DNA of 64,000 nucleotides from Anseranas semipalmata (GCA_013399115.1 VXAA01007271.1:21629-85628); one strand, 5' to 3'. Positions 36,401 to 49,600 are shown, counted from the stretch's first letter. Program-made: numbers and translations. Notes: a model not told the origin generated them from the letters alone.

Positions 36401-37065
36401 AAGGCATTGGAAATAGCAATCACTATAGATAGTGACATGAGGAAAGGCCAGTGGCCTCCTACTGTCTGAAAAAGGGAGAAATGCAGATGTCTCTAACCGG
36501 AATAAGCTCTGCCTAAATAAAAGCAAAGCTTGCTAGAAGGGTGTTTTTTGCAAACCTCATCCTTAGTTAATGAGATCTGCCTTATGAATTGTTCTGATCC
36601 CAGAGTCCTTCTGGATGCAATTCCTCTCTCCTGTTCTGAGTTCCCAGACAGTAGGCCAGAAGCGCTCATCTCGTCAGCTTGCCAAATTCTTGTTTGCTTT
36701 CCTCACACATCACCCAGGTCTTTGTTGCCTCTGTGCTGAACTATTAGAGAGGTTCTGTCTGGAGCCACCTGCAAGCTGCAGGCTTATTGGCCTTTCTTTC
36801 AAAGACAGGTTGATTAAACTTTGTTACATCAAGACTGTGCTTGCTGATGGCTGCTGATTCATTTCTCTCTGTAATATATGGTCTTGGTCATGACTCTGAA
36901 AAGCCTAAATCATTCAGGTCTGTGCCACCATGAGGCACGCTCTTCCACCATTTCTCTTTAGCAACTGCAGCTTGTAGAAAAGAAATGAGCGTCAGTCCTA
37001 AAAATTGAACTTTTAAGGACCAGGGATCATTTGCAGCAAAACTGCAACCTGGGAACCACCAAAAC

Positions 37066-37115
37066 AATTTGGTAATTTGGTATCATTTGGTAATTTGGTA
37101 ACAAGTTGGTAACAT
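37066..37115. repeat. Short degenerate tandem repeat (TTTGGTAA)n
   Basis: The units TTTGGTAA, TTTGGTATCA, TTTGGTAA, TTTGGTAACAA and TTGGTAAC follow each other with small length changes: a minor local expansion. Confidence 0.75.
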
Positions 37116-38589
37116 TGATACAATGCCTATCCTTGCTTAGGAGGTCTAAAAAATCCTGTGTTAGCCCTTGTGAACATATTAACTCCTTGTGCCAAGACAC
37201 TAGGATGATGGGCAGCTTGAAATGTGGATAATTTAATAATGTATTAAATCCTCCTGAAGCTCAACCACAGTCAGGACTACAGTTCCATACCAGTTTCTTG
37301 CTGTGATATTTTTCTCTTTCCAAGGTTCCTCAACAGAATCCTCCCACTCAGACTGTACGCAGTTTGACTGGCAGCATGGCGGGACAAGGTCACAGGGCTG
37401 CATCTCACCCCTCTGGGTACCTGGAAAACACAAAGAAAGGTGTGTGTGTTCAGTTGCCAGCTGGAAGAATCATAGCTACTCACGTGATGCCCAGGCAAGG
37501 TGATGTAATCAGCACATTGGTGCTTCTTACCCAGTGAACACTTCACCTGTCCCCTGTGCCAGGAGCAGTCAGGAAGATAGATGATATTAAGGGAGTGATG
37601 AAAAGCATGAAACAAAACTGATAGACAGAAAACTTCATGTCACAAATACAATACAACAAGGCTCGTTGCCTCTTGCGTCCATCTTTTCCTGACTAGGGCA
37701 GGATAACCACTTTTTTTGGGGCATATTGCCTGCCCAGGATTACACCAAAGAGAATCTCCAGGAAGAGCTTGTCACAGTCAACCCCCAGATTTTCTCTTTG
37801 TCTCAGTGCATCTGTTCCTGTCCTGACCTACTAGCCGAATTTCTTCCTAACTTGTTACTGAGAATGCTCCTACAGTGATTCCAGATGTGGAAGAGCCCCA
37901 GCCCGCAGCACGTGGCACACAGCACCTTCACCCCTTCCTCACCAAGGCTCCCAGTGACAGCATGTAGCAAGCTCCAGTCTCACCAGTAGAGAAAACGGCA
38001 TTGGTCCTGGGCAAGCCAAAAGACCCATATCCTTTTTCTTTGAACAGTTTGCAGTCAGAGTATTCCCAGAGTTTTGCCATATTTAGTACAAGACAGAGTA
38101 AAATGTCGGTGTTATAAAAAGTAGGGACATCCATGGTGCCTTCTGTTGCTGTTGTACTGTAATCCAGACGATGGACAGGGGTAAAACTTAAGAGCAGTGA
38201 TGGCCTAGTGTATGCCCAGGACAGTGCTACATTTGTCCTTCAAGAGTATTTCTAGGGCAGCTTTCATAATCTGTACCAGCAGAAATGGTGACATGGATCA
38301 ATGACTGCTTTTCTTTCTCTTGAGATGAAGCATACCGGAGAACGTGAAGGAAAATGAGCTCACTTCCTACTACATCACTAAAGGTATTTTCAAATGTTTT
38401 ATAACACTGTGTAGGGCATACAGGAGCCACTGTGCACTCGGCAGTAACTTATTTACAAGATATTTGACGCTGTGCAAAGACCTTGCCCAAGATTAACACA
38501 AGAGAACCTGAGTTTGATTTCTCACCCAAAAGGACACTGGCTCTGACAGGGCAGCTGTGCTGTGGGGTGGAGCAGGGAGGAGCTGAAGC

Positions 38590-38700
38590 AGTTCAGCACA
38601 CGGGTACACGCCTGGTCAGGTCACAGGCCGGAGAGCTCAGTGCTCGGATGGGAGACTTCTGTGCACCGCTGGAGCACGGCACCTTCCCTCCCTAAAGGAG
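38590..38700 (+). repeat. Possible 5S-rRNA-derived SINE fragment
   Basis: GAGCTCAGTGCTCGGATGGGAGACTT at 38632-38657 resembles the 5S rRNA internal control region (..TTAGTACTTGGATGGGAGACC), and CGCCTGGTCA upstream resembles its GGGCCTGGTTA. The intervening sequence is longer than in 5S rRNA and the flanks do not match, so this is not an intact 5S gene. Confidence 0.25.
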
Positions 38701-39074
38701 GTGTCTGAGGAAAGCTGTCCGACTTGAGCCCAGCTGAATGATGCCTGGTGCCTATCCTCTTCCCTCCTGGCTGCCCGACTGCTGAGCTGCTTGTTGTTTG
38801 AGCCTGGGATGGCAACCGATGGGAGAAACTGCTTTCAAACTGTTTAATAACAGTGATGGTAACCTCTGACCTTGCTGAATAGCAGTGCTTTTGACCTTTC
38901 ATTTGTTAAATAATACAACCACTTACTTCCCGATGCTTATCAGTGCTTAGTAATTGGGGTCAAGACAAAGCAAGGCAGAGTACAGTTGCCCACCAGACTT
39001 TACTGAACCAGGAAGAATTTCCTTAAGCTACAGATTTCCTTTCTGATAATCTTCAGTCAGGACAAGCAAAGACT

Positions 39075-39235
39075 GGAGACTGGGTGGCTTAGAAGATCCG
39101 TAACAGGCTAAAGAGCCTCTCAGCTACTAGCATCTGGTTTGAATCCAGTTGTGGCTGACAGTGGCAGAAATTCATTAAGGTCTCAGGTTGCCTCCCTGAC
39201 TTGTATAAAATGAGTATGGCTTGCAGTTCTAGTGT
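39075..39235 (+). mobile_element. tRNA-derived (MIR-like) SINE relic
   Basis: A box A-like TGGCTTAGAAG at 39085 is followed by a box B-like GGTTTGAATCCA at 39136-39147. About 60 bases further on, TTGTATAAAATGAGTATGG resembles the MIR CTGTAAAATGGG segment. The arrangement is that of an ancient tRNA-derived SINE; the divergence prevents firm naming. Confidence 0.4.
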
Positions 39236-40386
39236 TTACTGGCCAGCCAGCCATTCCATAAAATATCAGTGTGAGAAATGGTTCTAGAGACATCAGTCAT
39301 TAAATGAGTTTACAAAGCCTGAAAATGGCTGTTCCTGTAGGGAAAATCAGGCTAAGGCACAGTGGTAGGTGACAGTGTGGACAAAAACTTTGTGGTCATT
39401 CCTGCATGCTCTGCATGATTCATGTTAAAGGGAGGTGATTAACCTTCAGGAATCTGAGTTGCTTTTTGTGAGACATAAGTAAAACTAATGGGTCAGATTG
39501 CATGCTGTACAACTCATTAAATATCTCACTCGACAGACAAGCAGGTGACAACTGTTACAGGCAGCAATACCAAGATCAGTGTTTTCCTTCGATGCGCACA
39601 GGAAATGGATGAAAAAAATACAAGAATTTATGATGTGACAATGGATTTAAATATATGAGCATATACATATATTTATATAGTGCATATATAAAAGTTTAAA
39701 CTTCCTTAAGACATCAAACACAACTTTTATTTGCCTAGGCAGCTGGATGACATTATTTATTTACTGCAGTTTGTATTAGGCCGGTCTGCAAGATTTTTAG
39801 GGCAGGAGCTATTTCATGAATGTCTGCGTGTGATTCAGCAAAACAGGGGGGGCCTCACGCAGTGATGCGAATACTGCCATTTATAAATAATAATAATAAA
39901 AAAATCTGCTTTTAGATGTACATGAGCTAGATTGCAAGGTCAGTAAAAATGACAGTACGTAGTGAGATTCCGGGGTATTTTTTTTTGCTGCTGTTCATGG
40001 AAGAAATGAGGAAAATGGAGCCCTTGGTGTTATCCCAGCCAGGGTGCAATATAATTGAATGTCCTCCGGCTTTTTAGACGTATCTTTGGCTTCAGGCCTT
40101 TGAGGGAAACTGAGGAACGACGTGCACCTACGCAGGACGCCCACCCCTGACTGCATTCTTAACGAGCTGCTTGTCAGTGTCCCCGGATCTCGGGACGGGG
40201 TTGACGTTACACGGGCCCGGCACAGCCACGCCTGCCCGCCCGGGCCCCCAGGCCCTCGCTTGCTCCCTTGTCCCGGCACGGCGACCTCCCTCGCTGCCCG
40301 CAGGACGAAGGCCCGGGCCTTGCCCGCCGCCATTTTCCTCCTGCCCTCGCCACGCCGTTTCCATGGCAGCGGGGAGGCAGCCCCCC

Positions 40387-40501
40387 NNNNNNNNNNNNNN
40401 NNNNNNNNNNNNNNNNNNNNNNNNNNNNNNNNNNNNNNNNNNNNNNNNNNNNNNNNNNNNNNNNNNNNNNNNNNNNNNNNNNNNNNNNNNNNNNNNNNNN
40501 N
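40387..40501. other. Assembly gap (115 N)
   Basis: A run of 115 N inside the RSPH9 CpG island. By alignment with human RSPH9 about 30 N-terminal residues (about 90 bases) are absent just before 40503, so the start codon most likely lies in this gap. Confidence 0.99.
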
Positions 40502-40639
40502 CTCGCTGCTGCTCCTGCAGCGCGACTACCGCTTCGAGCGGGTCTGGTTCTGGGGCTGCGTCCGCGGCGTGCGGGGCACCTACCACATCGCCGAGGGGCT
40601 GGGCCCCGACCGCGCCGCGCCCCGCAGCCGCCTGTACAG
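40502..40639 (+). CDS. RSPH9: RSPH9 exon 1 (5' part in gap)
   Basis: Encodes SLLLLQRDYRFERVWFWG.. to SRLY and two bases of a Ser codon, with donor TACAG|GTGCGG. The reading frame starts at 40503. The preceding ATG at 40363 does not resemble the family N-terminus and is probably not the start. Confidence 0.88.
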
Positions 40640-43600
40640 GTGCGGAGCGCCGGTGCCGCGGGAGCCGGCCGGGCTTCCCCGCCGCTCCGTGGGGGGAAGA
40701 GAGGGGGTGGGCTGAGGGGGTGTGGGGAGCCCGGCGACACCCCGAGGGGTCCGGCGGGGCGGCACCGAGCCCCGTGCTTCACGAGCGTCGCGCTTGTCGC
40801 TGGCAGCTTGAACTGCGTGGAGTGGAGCCTCCTGCCGCCGGCGACCGAGGAGATGGTGGCGCGGGCTGAGAAGCTGAAGGGCCGTTTCCAGGGGGATCCT
40901 TCTTTTAAGTACGAGTATGCTGAGGTAAACGCGGAAGATGCCGAAAGAATGCTTGAAGATGGTAAGGAGGTAAATGCAGCAAAACGCTTTGGAACTCTTT
41001 TCGCTACAGTTGCACCCCTCACGCCCAACAGACCTGGCCTCGTTTGTAACAGGCAGCTGGTGGGTCACAGGAGCAGCCCGATTCCTGCTCATTTGGTCAT
41101 TGGTGTATGTCCCAGCTGCTCCAGGCAAAATTTACCACGCAGGGGCAGCTCTTTCTTCAGAACCAGCACACTTTCACCTGGACACCACTGAGTGATGCCT
41201 GAAAAGTTATGGAAGCAAGGATGGGAGACAAGTGGGATTCCATGCCACCTATCTTATATCTGTTTAGAAAGGCTGTTTCTGTGGCCTGTTCTCTAGTTAC
41301 CAGAGTATTAGCCACAGGTAATGTTCCTTCCGAGATGTGTGCCCTCAAGTATCTCCCTGTTCACATTAGGTGAAATATTCAACTTCCTGTTCTCTATCAT
41401 TGTGTAGCAACAGCTTCTTGATTGAACTCTTACTTCAGTTATTCCCGGAGTTAGACGTGGCTCAGAAATATCCTTTCTCCTTTATGTTTTATTACGCACA
41501 ATTGGTACAGATCCTCACTGCAGTGTCTGAAGCTTTACACAGGAACTGCAGGTACCATTCTTTATAACTGAATAGTCACAAGTAGCTTCATTGAGAGGGA
41601 GAAATGGATGGATGAATGAAGGGAGGGACAGGTAATTCTCTGGTGAGTCTAGACTGTCTGCTCCTAGCCACATTTTCTGTCGTATCTTATTGGAAAAATG
41701 GCCGATTTGTGATCATCCTCATACTGCCATTGGGCCCCAAGCTGAGTCTGTTGTGGTTTCTATTGTCACATCGAGTTTATTTTCGGAAACAACAACAAGG
41801 AAAGCCCTGCCTTTAAAATTTGCCTATTTTTTTTTTAAAGCCCATGATCAAGGAGGAGGACCGCCTCGTAGCTACGATAGAAGAGATAGACAGAGCAGTT
41901 GGTATCGTCCCCCGAGGTGCATTTGTGAAGACTCCTCTTGGGTCTGTGCATGAAAACAGAAACTTTGAAGGTAAATTCTCATCGTCTTTATCAGGATCAA
42001 CTGTACTTTGATCATAAAGGCCGTAAATGAAGATGACTTTCTCTCTAGCTGATGTTGTGATTTCAGGTTTATTTTTAACTTGGGTAAGATGAACAGGGAG
42101 GAGGCAATCCAATGCCACTCCTGCAATTTTGTTTCACCCCACAGAGCTGTGAATATAATCACTAATGTTCAGGTGCAGGATTCAACTCTGGGAGGTGGGA
42201 GGAGAGTCTCTGAGTCATTAAACCTGTAGTTTCATTTGTCTGTGTATAGTTTATGTCAGTGTTTAGCAATTACAGCTGCAGTGAATTCTCCATCTACATA
42301 TAGGATGTAACCAAATGGGCACAGAGAGCTGGTCCTGACTCAGTGCCTGTTGCTTATCTGGGACTGCAGGTGGCATGGTCTCCAATGCATTGGGGAGTAC
42401 TGCCTCCCATTTCTGGCAAGTCTGTGGACTTCTGTGGGGGCCCATTGGACACAGACTGGGATTCTGTCCTGTGTGCATTAGAGAAACAACGTGACACTCT
42501 GTGATACAATGTACGTTAGCCCAGCTCCTTTGTATTAATGGTCAGGAATGGCTATTTGCAGGTCTTTCTTTGACGGAGGCAAAAAAATTAAGTTCCTATT
42601 TCCACTTTACTGAGCCTGTTAATCTGAAGAATAAAACCCTGCTGGAAAAGGCTGACTGGGACCCATCCACGGACTTTCTGGACTCTCTGGAGCATGATAT
42701 CCCACAAGGTAAAGACAGTAGAATGCAATGAAAGTGAAGGCAGTCTGTGTAGCCTGGGAAATGCTGAGGAGACAAAGTGTGGGTTACAGTGGAGTTGGTA
42801 TGCTTACGGGAAGCCCCTGCTAATCTGTAAAGGAACATTAGTCTTTACTAAATATTGTACTTAACTCCTTTTTTTAAGCAATTATAAACAATTAAAATGG
42901 TAAGTGTACCAAGGCTGTTGCACCCTCACAAAAGGTCTTCTGACCACACCACCGCTTCCCCCCTCTTGGCCTTAGTGCTGTATTCCCTCCTAACTTCTGT
43001 AAAGCCTGGGACAGCTGGTGTCCCTCTGGGGGGAGATAAATTTCCCATCACTGATGGAGCTATGTGGTTTGAAGTATTTCACACCTCCCATCCCACCCAG
43101 TATTGCTCTTCTTTACCTAAATGGGCTCTCATTAACACTAAGTTGATATCCTTGAGAGACTGGATTGAAACTTTCTTTTCATAAACTGTGTTAGAAATGT
43201 TGTAGTGTGGAATAATCCCTCCTCTAGCAGGATTATACACTGTGGAAGGAGAAAGGAAGATGTGTGTGCAGGAATGTATCTTCAGTTCACATCTCTACTC
43301 TTTCTGGACAACTGTGAAATATAAATACATCAAAAACCTCATCCAGGGATTGCTCTGGTGAGATATTTCTCTAAAGAGATGTTACCAGTTTGGATTTATG
43401 TTGCTGTTTTGCTTCTGGAGCTCTGAATAGGGACCTGGTTTCTCATTCAGAGTGACAGTAAGTCTTTGTATATACCACCTGGTCTGCAGCTACATTCCTT
43501 GTTACTGCACTATATTTTGAAGTGTATGTAAAGCAGATCTGTAGAATTATGTCTGTAAACTGGGAATGACTTGTTACTTGTTTCTAACTGCTTTTTGCTG

Positions 43601-46600
43601 ATTTGGTGCATTTTTGGGTTGGGCCTAGCATTTCCACACCCTGCTATCTAGAAAGATTTTTGAGTCACAATCAGACTTTACGTTTGCTATTTTATTTCTA
43701 TCCTGGAGTAGCAGGATCGGATAGTAGCTGTCCTGTGCCAGATGGAATTGGCTGGAAGAACTGCAATAAATATATATATATACACACCCAATATTTCCTT
43801 TGCCAAAAAAGAATGGAGAATGAAACTAGTGAGCTCTGGCCTGAATTCTGAAAATTTTTGACTATTCAGAGCATAAACAGCGCTAAAATCAAAACTGTCC
43901 AACTTACTGGTAGTGTCCTTGCTGCAGTCATTTTTCAGAGGTGTAGTCTGGACATACTGCGTGTTTTTACATACACTGGCTCATTGAGTTGCACCTTTAG
44001 ACTCAAAAAGGAGTATTGCAAGTGGGGTTAGCTCCTTGATACTTCCTAAGAAAATCTTAGCTGGAGTTTCATATTGTAGTTAAGGCGTTGCTACTGTTTA
44101 CATTTTTTTCCTCTTTTTTTTTTTTTTTTCTAGGGTTTGTGGTAGGGAGACTCTTTAGTTTTGTGAGACCTGCAGGCACAAAGCCACTGCAGCAGGAGAT
44201 GAATCTGCAGTGCTTTTTGTTTCCACTGGAAAACTGGCACCAAGGGATAAGAGCCTGAAGGCTAGTTTGCATCACTGAGCTGGTTTTAGCCACCTTCAGC
44301 TGTGACGGGGAACGGCAGCTTCTAAAGATTAGAGATCTCACACTGCAGTTTCCCATCTAGTTCAAGGGACCAGGCAACTGGCAGGTTGTGCTGTACATTA
44401 GACATGAAGGTAGTGGTTTTGTGCAAGTCTTTATATCAAATGGCTTGTAGCTGTATTTTACCCAGTGGCAGATAGAAGGTGGGACTCGGCCATGTCACCG
44501 TCATGTTTGTCTTCCTGTGGCAACCTGAGGTTTGTATAAGTATGAACCTTTGCCCTTTTCCCAGGAGGCTGTTGCTGTTAATGCAGTTCTCAGTCTCCTC
44601 AAAAAGTTACCTATCAAAGACTACCTGAGCTCAAGTGTAGTTGAGTGCTTCTTAATGGAAGAGTAGAAGATTCATCACGGTGCCTGTGCAGCTCTGGCTG
44701 TATTGTCCTGCTCTTTCTTGGACTGAACCTGGGGATTGATGGGATGAGCTTGTCAGGCTAAGGAAGTAAGACAAGAACTGATTACAGGATCAGCAAAGCG
44801 TGTACCCTCTCTAATCGCACTCTATCATACACAGATAGGAGCTCTGACATTAAAGAAAGATCAACCCACCTCTTTAGCAAGCGTTCAGGTTGCCTAAAGT
44901 ACTGATTGCTTGCAAAAATGTGTGTGTGGGGGGGGAGAAGAGGGGACAGACACAGGCTCTGTGCTGATTTTTATCAGCGTGGCTCTGCGAATGTCTCTCA
45001 TTCTTGGTTGCAGGGCTTTTGAACTCTGGTTCTTGGATCACTTTCTTTCAGCTCTGCCAATGCATGTTAGTCCTGACCGAGAGCAGACAATGCTTTTTCT
45101 ATTTCTTGACATGTTGTTCACAGCTCTGGCAAATACCCACATTTTGACCTGAAGCTTTTCCTGCCTTTCCTAAATAGATCCTCTCTTGAACAGTTGTTAG
45201 CAGAGCCGAAGTAGGAATTCCCAAACCTACTGCATCCAGAGTAGATTGTGACTAAAGCCAGAGTTGTTTTTGCCTTCAGCAAATAAATAAAAAGTGGACC
45301 AGTGGATGAACAACATCTCAGTGATGCCCCCAGCCTGCATCGGCTAGAATTCCCCTAGCATCTTAAGACCTAAAGAACAGGCCTGAGGGAGGAAACACTG
45401 ATTTTTTTTTTTCCTTGTCTAAAAGTAACAACTCTGTTGGAATAGTTTTCTTTATTAATTGGAGACTGAGCATCTGTGACGCTTGTCAAGAGGGTAACTG
45501 TCATAAAATGGCATGCCATTATAGGAACGCAGAGGTGTCTTACAGAATGGAAAGCTGGAGGCAGAAGATTTTATATGACAGCTGAGAGGTGGGAAGAAAG
45601 GAAGTTAAAACAGGGTTGAATAAAGGATGCAATGGTAAAAGCAGAGTTTAGTGCAAGATTTCAACAACTGGAGTTTTATAACAAAACTGTCTGCCACCCT
45701 TATCTTTACCAGTGATATCTGTGGTGATTGCAGGTTCCAGATTCTGCCTGTGTGTCTATCTATGTGGTTATCTGTGTACTTTAAGAGTTCAGAATATGTT
45801 GGTGCTCCTCCCCTGATCATACTGTGAGTCTGTCTGTTTTTTCTTGGTATCTCAGCTCCCAGAAGCAAGTGACTGTGTGACTTTTTAGGAAAAAAAAATC
45901 AACAAAATAAAACAAGAAAACTCTTTTATTTTATTTTTTGGAAAGAAAAATGGGAGAATGTGAACATTATTGTCTCAAAAGCAAATTCAGTCTGCTTACC
46001 CCCTTTAAGATCTCCAGCTCTGAGAGAAAGCTCTGAGCAAAACATGAATTTGAGCGGCCTGACTGATTTTTGAACACGGACGGGTTGTGATACTGATCTT
46101 CTGTCACCACAGTATCAGATCATGCAATGCTTCATTCTAATCCAAATGGCCAGCTGGCCAAAATGTTGCGTGCTGGGATCTGTAGGTTTTGCTGGCCATA
46201 TGTCTGCATTAAAGATAAGCTTGTTTGCTCTAGTCTAAGCAGACAATCTGCTCAAATTTATGCACAATTAGATGTAGCCTTTGAGCTGCTGGCAGATTGC
46301 CAGTGTGGTCCTTTCTGTTGCATGGAGTTTGGCACCATGGGCGATAGGGTTTTGGGAACTAGAGCTGTGGCAGTTTTACATGTGTTTGTAGGTAATAGAA
46401 TAGCAAAGCAAATAGCAATAATTCCTATGTGCCTACAGCATTTTCACTTGACCTAATGTTGTGCAGATATGAAACAATAGTCACTTGTCACGCACTGGCA
46501 GGATGGGGAAAGTGAAAATGGAGAGGGAAGGATGATTTTCCTGTGACCATAGTACCAGGTCAGGCAGTGCTACATTCTGCAAGGATGAAGGAGAAGGATG

Positions 46601-49600
46601 GGAGAAAGCCTAAGGTACTAGTGTAGAATGGAAAGCTTGGGAGGAAGTAAAATAGGGGATGCAGAATTCAGTTCTTAGGCACTTTCAAACTACACTTCAG
46701 AAAAGCAATAAGTTGACTTTGAAGGTTTGTTACAGATTACTGACTCAGTTCACTTTGATATGGAGATAAGGGACACCAACAGGGCACTGTTAAACGCTGA
46801 TGCAGAAGGGGAAGTTTGTCAGAGGCAAAGGGAGAGAAAAATGTAGATTGAAAAAGATATAGTAGAGTAGAAATAGGATTTCTGTGAGAAGAGTTTATTC
46901 AAAAGTCATGACTCCCAGTCAAGAAACAGCAACTTTTGGCTGAAAGGCTACCACAGTTTGTTGGTGTCCTAAGAGCAAGAATTAGAATTAAAAATCAATA
47001 TAAAAGGAAATGCAGAAAGTTGGGAACAATTAATGATTGATATAAATTGGAATTTCTAATGAGTAGAAAATGACAAAGGAAGCCAGAACAACCTGGAACT
47101 CCAACCTGGAGTAATCCAGGCTGGCTAGTTTGACGACTGTAAGAAGGAATTTCTCAAGTATATTGACAGGAAAAGAAAGCATAGTAATGGTACTGGAATC
47201 TGTCACTAAATGGTGGTGGTAAAATGGCTGATAAGAATGTGGAAGGGCAGAAATGCTCAACAATTTTTTTTTCTGGTTTGTGTTTGGAATGAAACAAGAC
47301 TATGGACTTGCATCAAATGAAGACAATAAAATACTGTTCCAGACAGTTTTCAGACTGTTTGCTAAAGGAGAGAAGAATTAGACAACCTTTACTGTGGGCC
47401 AAAAAATGAAAATGGCAGAGCCAGCTAAGTTGCTCCTGAATGCATTATCTCAGCAGACTTGTGGCATACTTATGATGCTAACCTTTAATAAATCCCAGCA
47501 TTGCAGAAATACTCCCCTAAACTGATCTCGATAAGTAGTTGTGATTCAGAAATCACTGACTGGGTGTGTTCCTGGAAGGGGTCAGAAGGGGTTTCAGCTG
47601 GGACCGGTGCCAGTACTGATATTTTTCAACGTATTTATAAATGATCTAGAAATGCAGGATTGGTGGAGAGACAAATAATGACAAAGGCAGGACAGCTACA
47701 GAGATCTGGTAAACCAGGCTTACTTAAATAAAGTACATTTTGGTGTAAGTGCAAAATCAAGTATACAAGAACGGGGAGCACAAGCGAGACTTTGAGAATT
47801 GTATTCTGGAAGCTGTGGCTCTGAGAGGAAATCCAGGCACAACCCACTAAACATGAGCTCCCAGTCTGATGTTGAGACTTAAAAAGGCTAATATGATCTG
47901 TAGATGTATAAACAAGGGCGTAGCAAATAGGAACTGGGAGGTGACTTTACTTTTGCTATACTACTGGTGGGATCAGGACTGTATTACTGCACATTGCAAA
48001 ACTAGAGAGGTTGCAGAAAAGAGCCACAAAATGATTCAAGGGCTGGTGAGAGACATAAACAGTTCAATCTGTTTATCTTGCAGAAAAGAACATGAGAATG
48101 ACTGTACTACACTGTGTAAATACTCCATGGAGTTTAAGCATTGGGTACTGAAGGTCTATTTAGCGTAGCAGAGACAGCCGTAACAGAAACCAGCAGCTGG
48201 AAATTATAGCCAGAAAAACTGAAAGGAAAAATTAGGTAGAAATCTTAACAGTGAAATGATTACCTGCTAGCAAGGACAATGGATGAGTGCATCTCTTGGT
48301 ATCTTAGCTTCGTGCTGGATGTCATGCTGGGAGATGTGTCCTAGCCAAATGGGAATATAAATTGCTAGTCCCAGATGGGAGTAACTGAATTCAATTTAAT
48401 GGACAGTGGTATGTAAGAGTCCAGAACAGATGACTTCCTTGTACACCTTGGTAAACTTGATGACAGCTATGGAAAATGATGTTTGGCTTCTTCATTGCCA
48501 GTGACAATGACACAAAGGTGACAATGGCTTCCTGAGAGTGACTCTAAGCGCAGGACTCTCAATTACAGCTGGCTTTGCTTCCTGAACTATGACACGTGAG
48601 AGCTTAAAAGAGCATCGAGGAGACTCCTGACTTATCACTGTCCATCATGGAGCGTGAACTTCGGAGCTGAGATTCCCTCAGATGTAGTTGCTGACTCTAA
48701 TGCAAGGAGAGATTTTATAGCATTGTTCTAAATGGGTATACAGTGGCAGGGTGGATCACAGTAGGCCATGCCCACTTGCTGTTTCAAGATTCAGCTAGAG
48801 GAGGAGGAGAAGTGCCTAGACAGAAGATCATTTCATTTCTTTACCCAAAAGTGCAGTGTTTTTTGGAGTGTTCCTCATATAGCATTACGGACAGAGGGAT
48901 TTGTGACTATTTCCTTAACTGAATACTTTGGGCACTAGCCTTTCCGTAAACTTCCTGAACAGTAGCCTGTGCTAGAACACTAACCTCCTGTCCTCTGAGC
49001 TTCATTAGCACACTCTTTATCGGGTTAGCAAAACCTTGTGCTTAATGGGCCCTTGAAGATGGAGAAGTTGCATTTTTAAGTGAGAGAGAGTTTCCTTTGG
49101 CCACTCTCAAGGGCCATTTTGGTAGCCTCATCTTGGCTGCCCCTAAAGCCCAGGTGCTGGGAGGAGGAGGGCCAGGAGACATGAACCTGCTTTATCTCCA
49201 TGCATTAACACAGCTAATTAACTCCCTTTTGGACCATCCCCCCCCAGGCTATTAATCCCCTATCAGCCTCCGTCTCCAGCCATTCGAAGAGTCTGTGTCT
49301 GCGGAGGTATTTACAACCCCAGCTAGCCAGCAGAGAGCAAGTCGGGCTGTTATCAGGGCTCTAAGACAAATGGCTGCCTATCTCCCCAGTGGCCTTGCAA
49401 AACCCAGCAAAGTGCTATGCTGTGCTGGCCACCTACTTTCACCCAGCCTCCCTTCTCCGCTAACATTTCACAGATGTGACCTGAGCCCTCCCCTTTCATT
49501 GCTTAACAATAAGCAGCACCTCCCCAGCTCTGTGAAAGCTGAGAGCAAGAGCACTTTACTTCTGAGCCTGCCAAGAGCCACACGGGGACAAGGCTTTTCA

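Larger units (their letters stand above)
11896..40100. other. 28 kb interval between EPHX1 and RSPH9 with no recognised protein gene
   Basis: Apart from the repeats listed separately, I recognise no protein-coding exon on either strand. The open frames are short, lack family motifs, and show no chain of splice-compatible exons. Untranslated first exons and the promoter of EPHX1 probably lie in the left part. Non-coding RNAs or distal enhancers cannot be excluded by reading alone. Confidence 0.6.
40120..40800. promoter_or_regulatory. CpG island promoter of RSPH9, possibly bidirectional
   Basis: An abrupt GC- and CpG-rich block starts near 40120 in AT-rich surroundings and covers RSPH9 exon 1 and the short first intron. 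A minus-strand AAAATGGCGGC (start at 40336 reading leftwards) is a YY1/TISU-type element pointing away from RSPH9, which raises the possibility of a divergent transcript. Part of the island is missing in the 115-base gap. Confidence 0.75.

Noticed and set aside
38632..38658. Functional 5S rRNA gene
   Set aside because: Only the internal control-region core resembles 5S rRNA; the ends and length do not fit.
40122..41191. Very long frames across the N gap (up to 307 codons)
   Set aside because: Their length comes from the unresolved bases and GC-rich island. Only 40503-40639 and 40807-40969 in their proper frames are coding.
47869..48168. 99-codon frame in RSPH9 intron 4
   Set aside because: It lies inside the degraded CR1/L3-like LINE and is a chance opening there.
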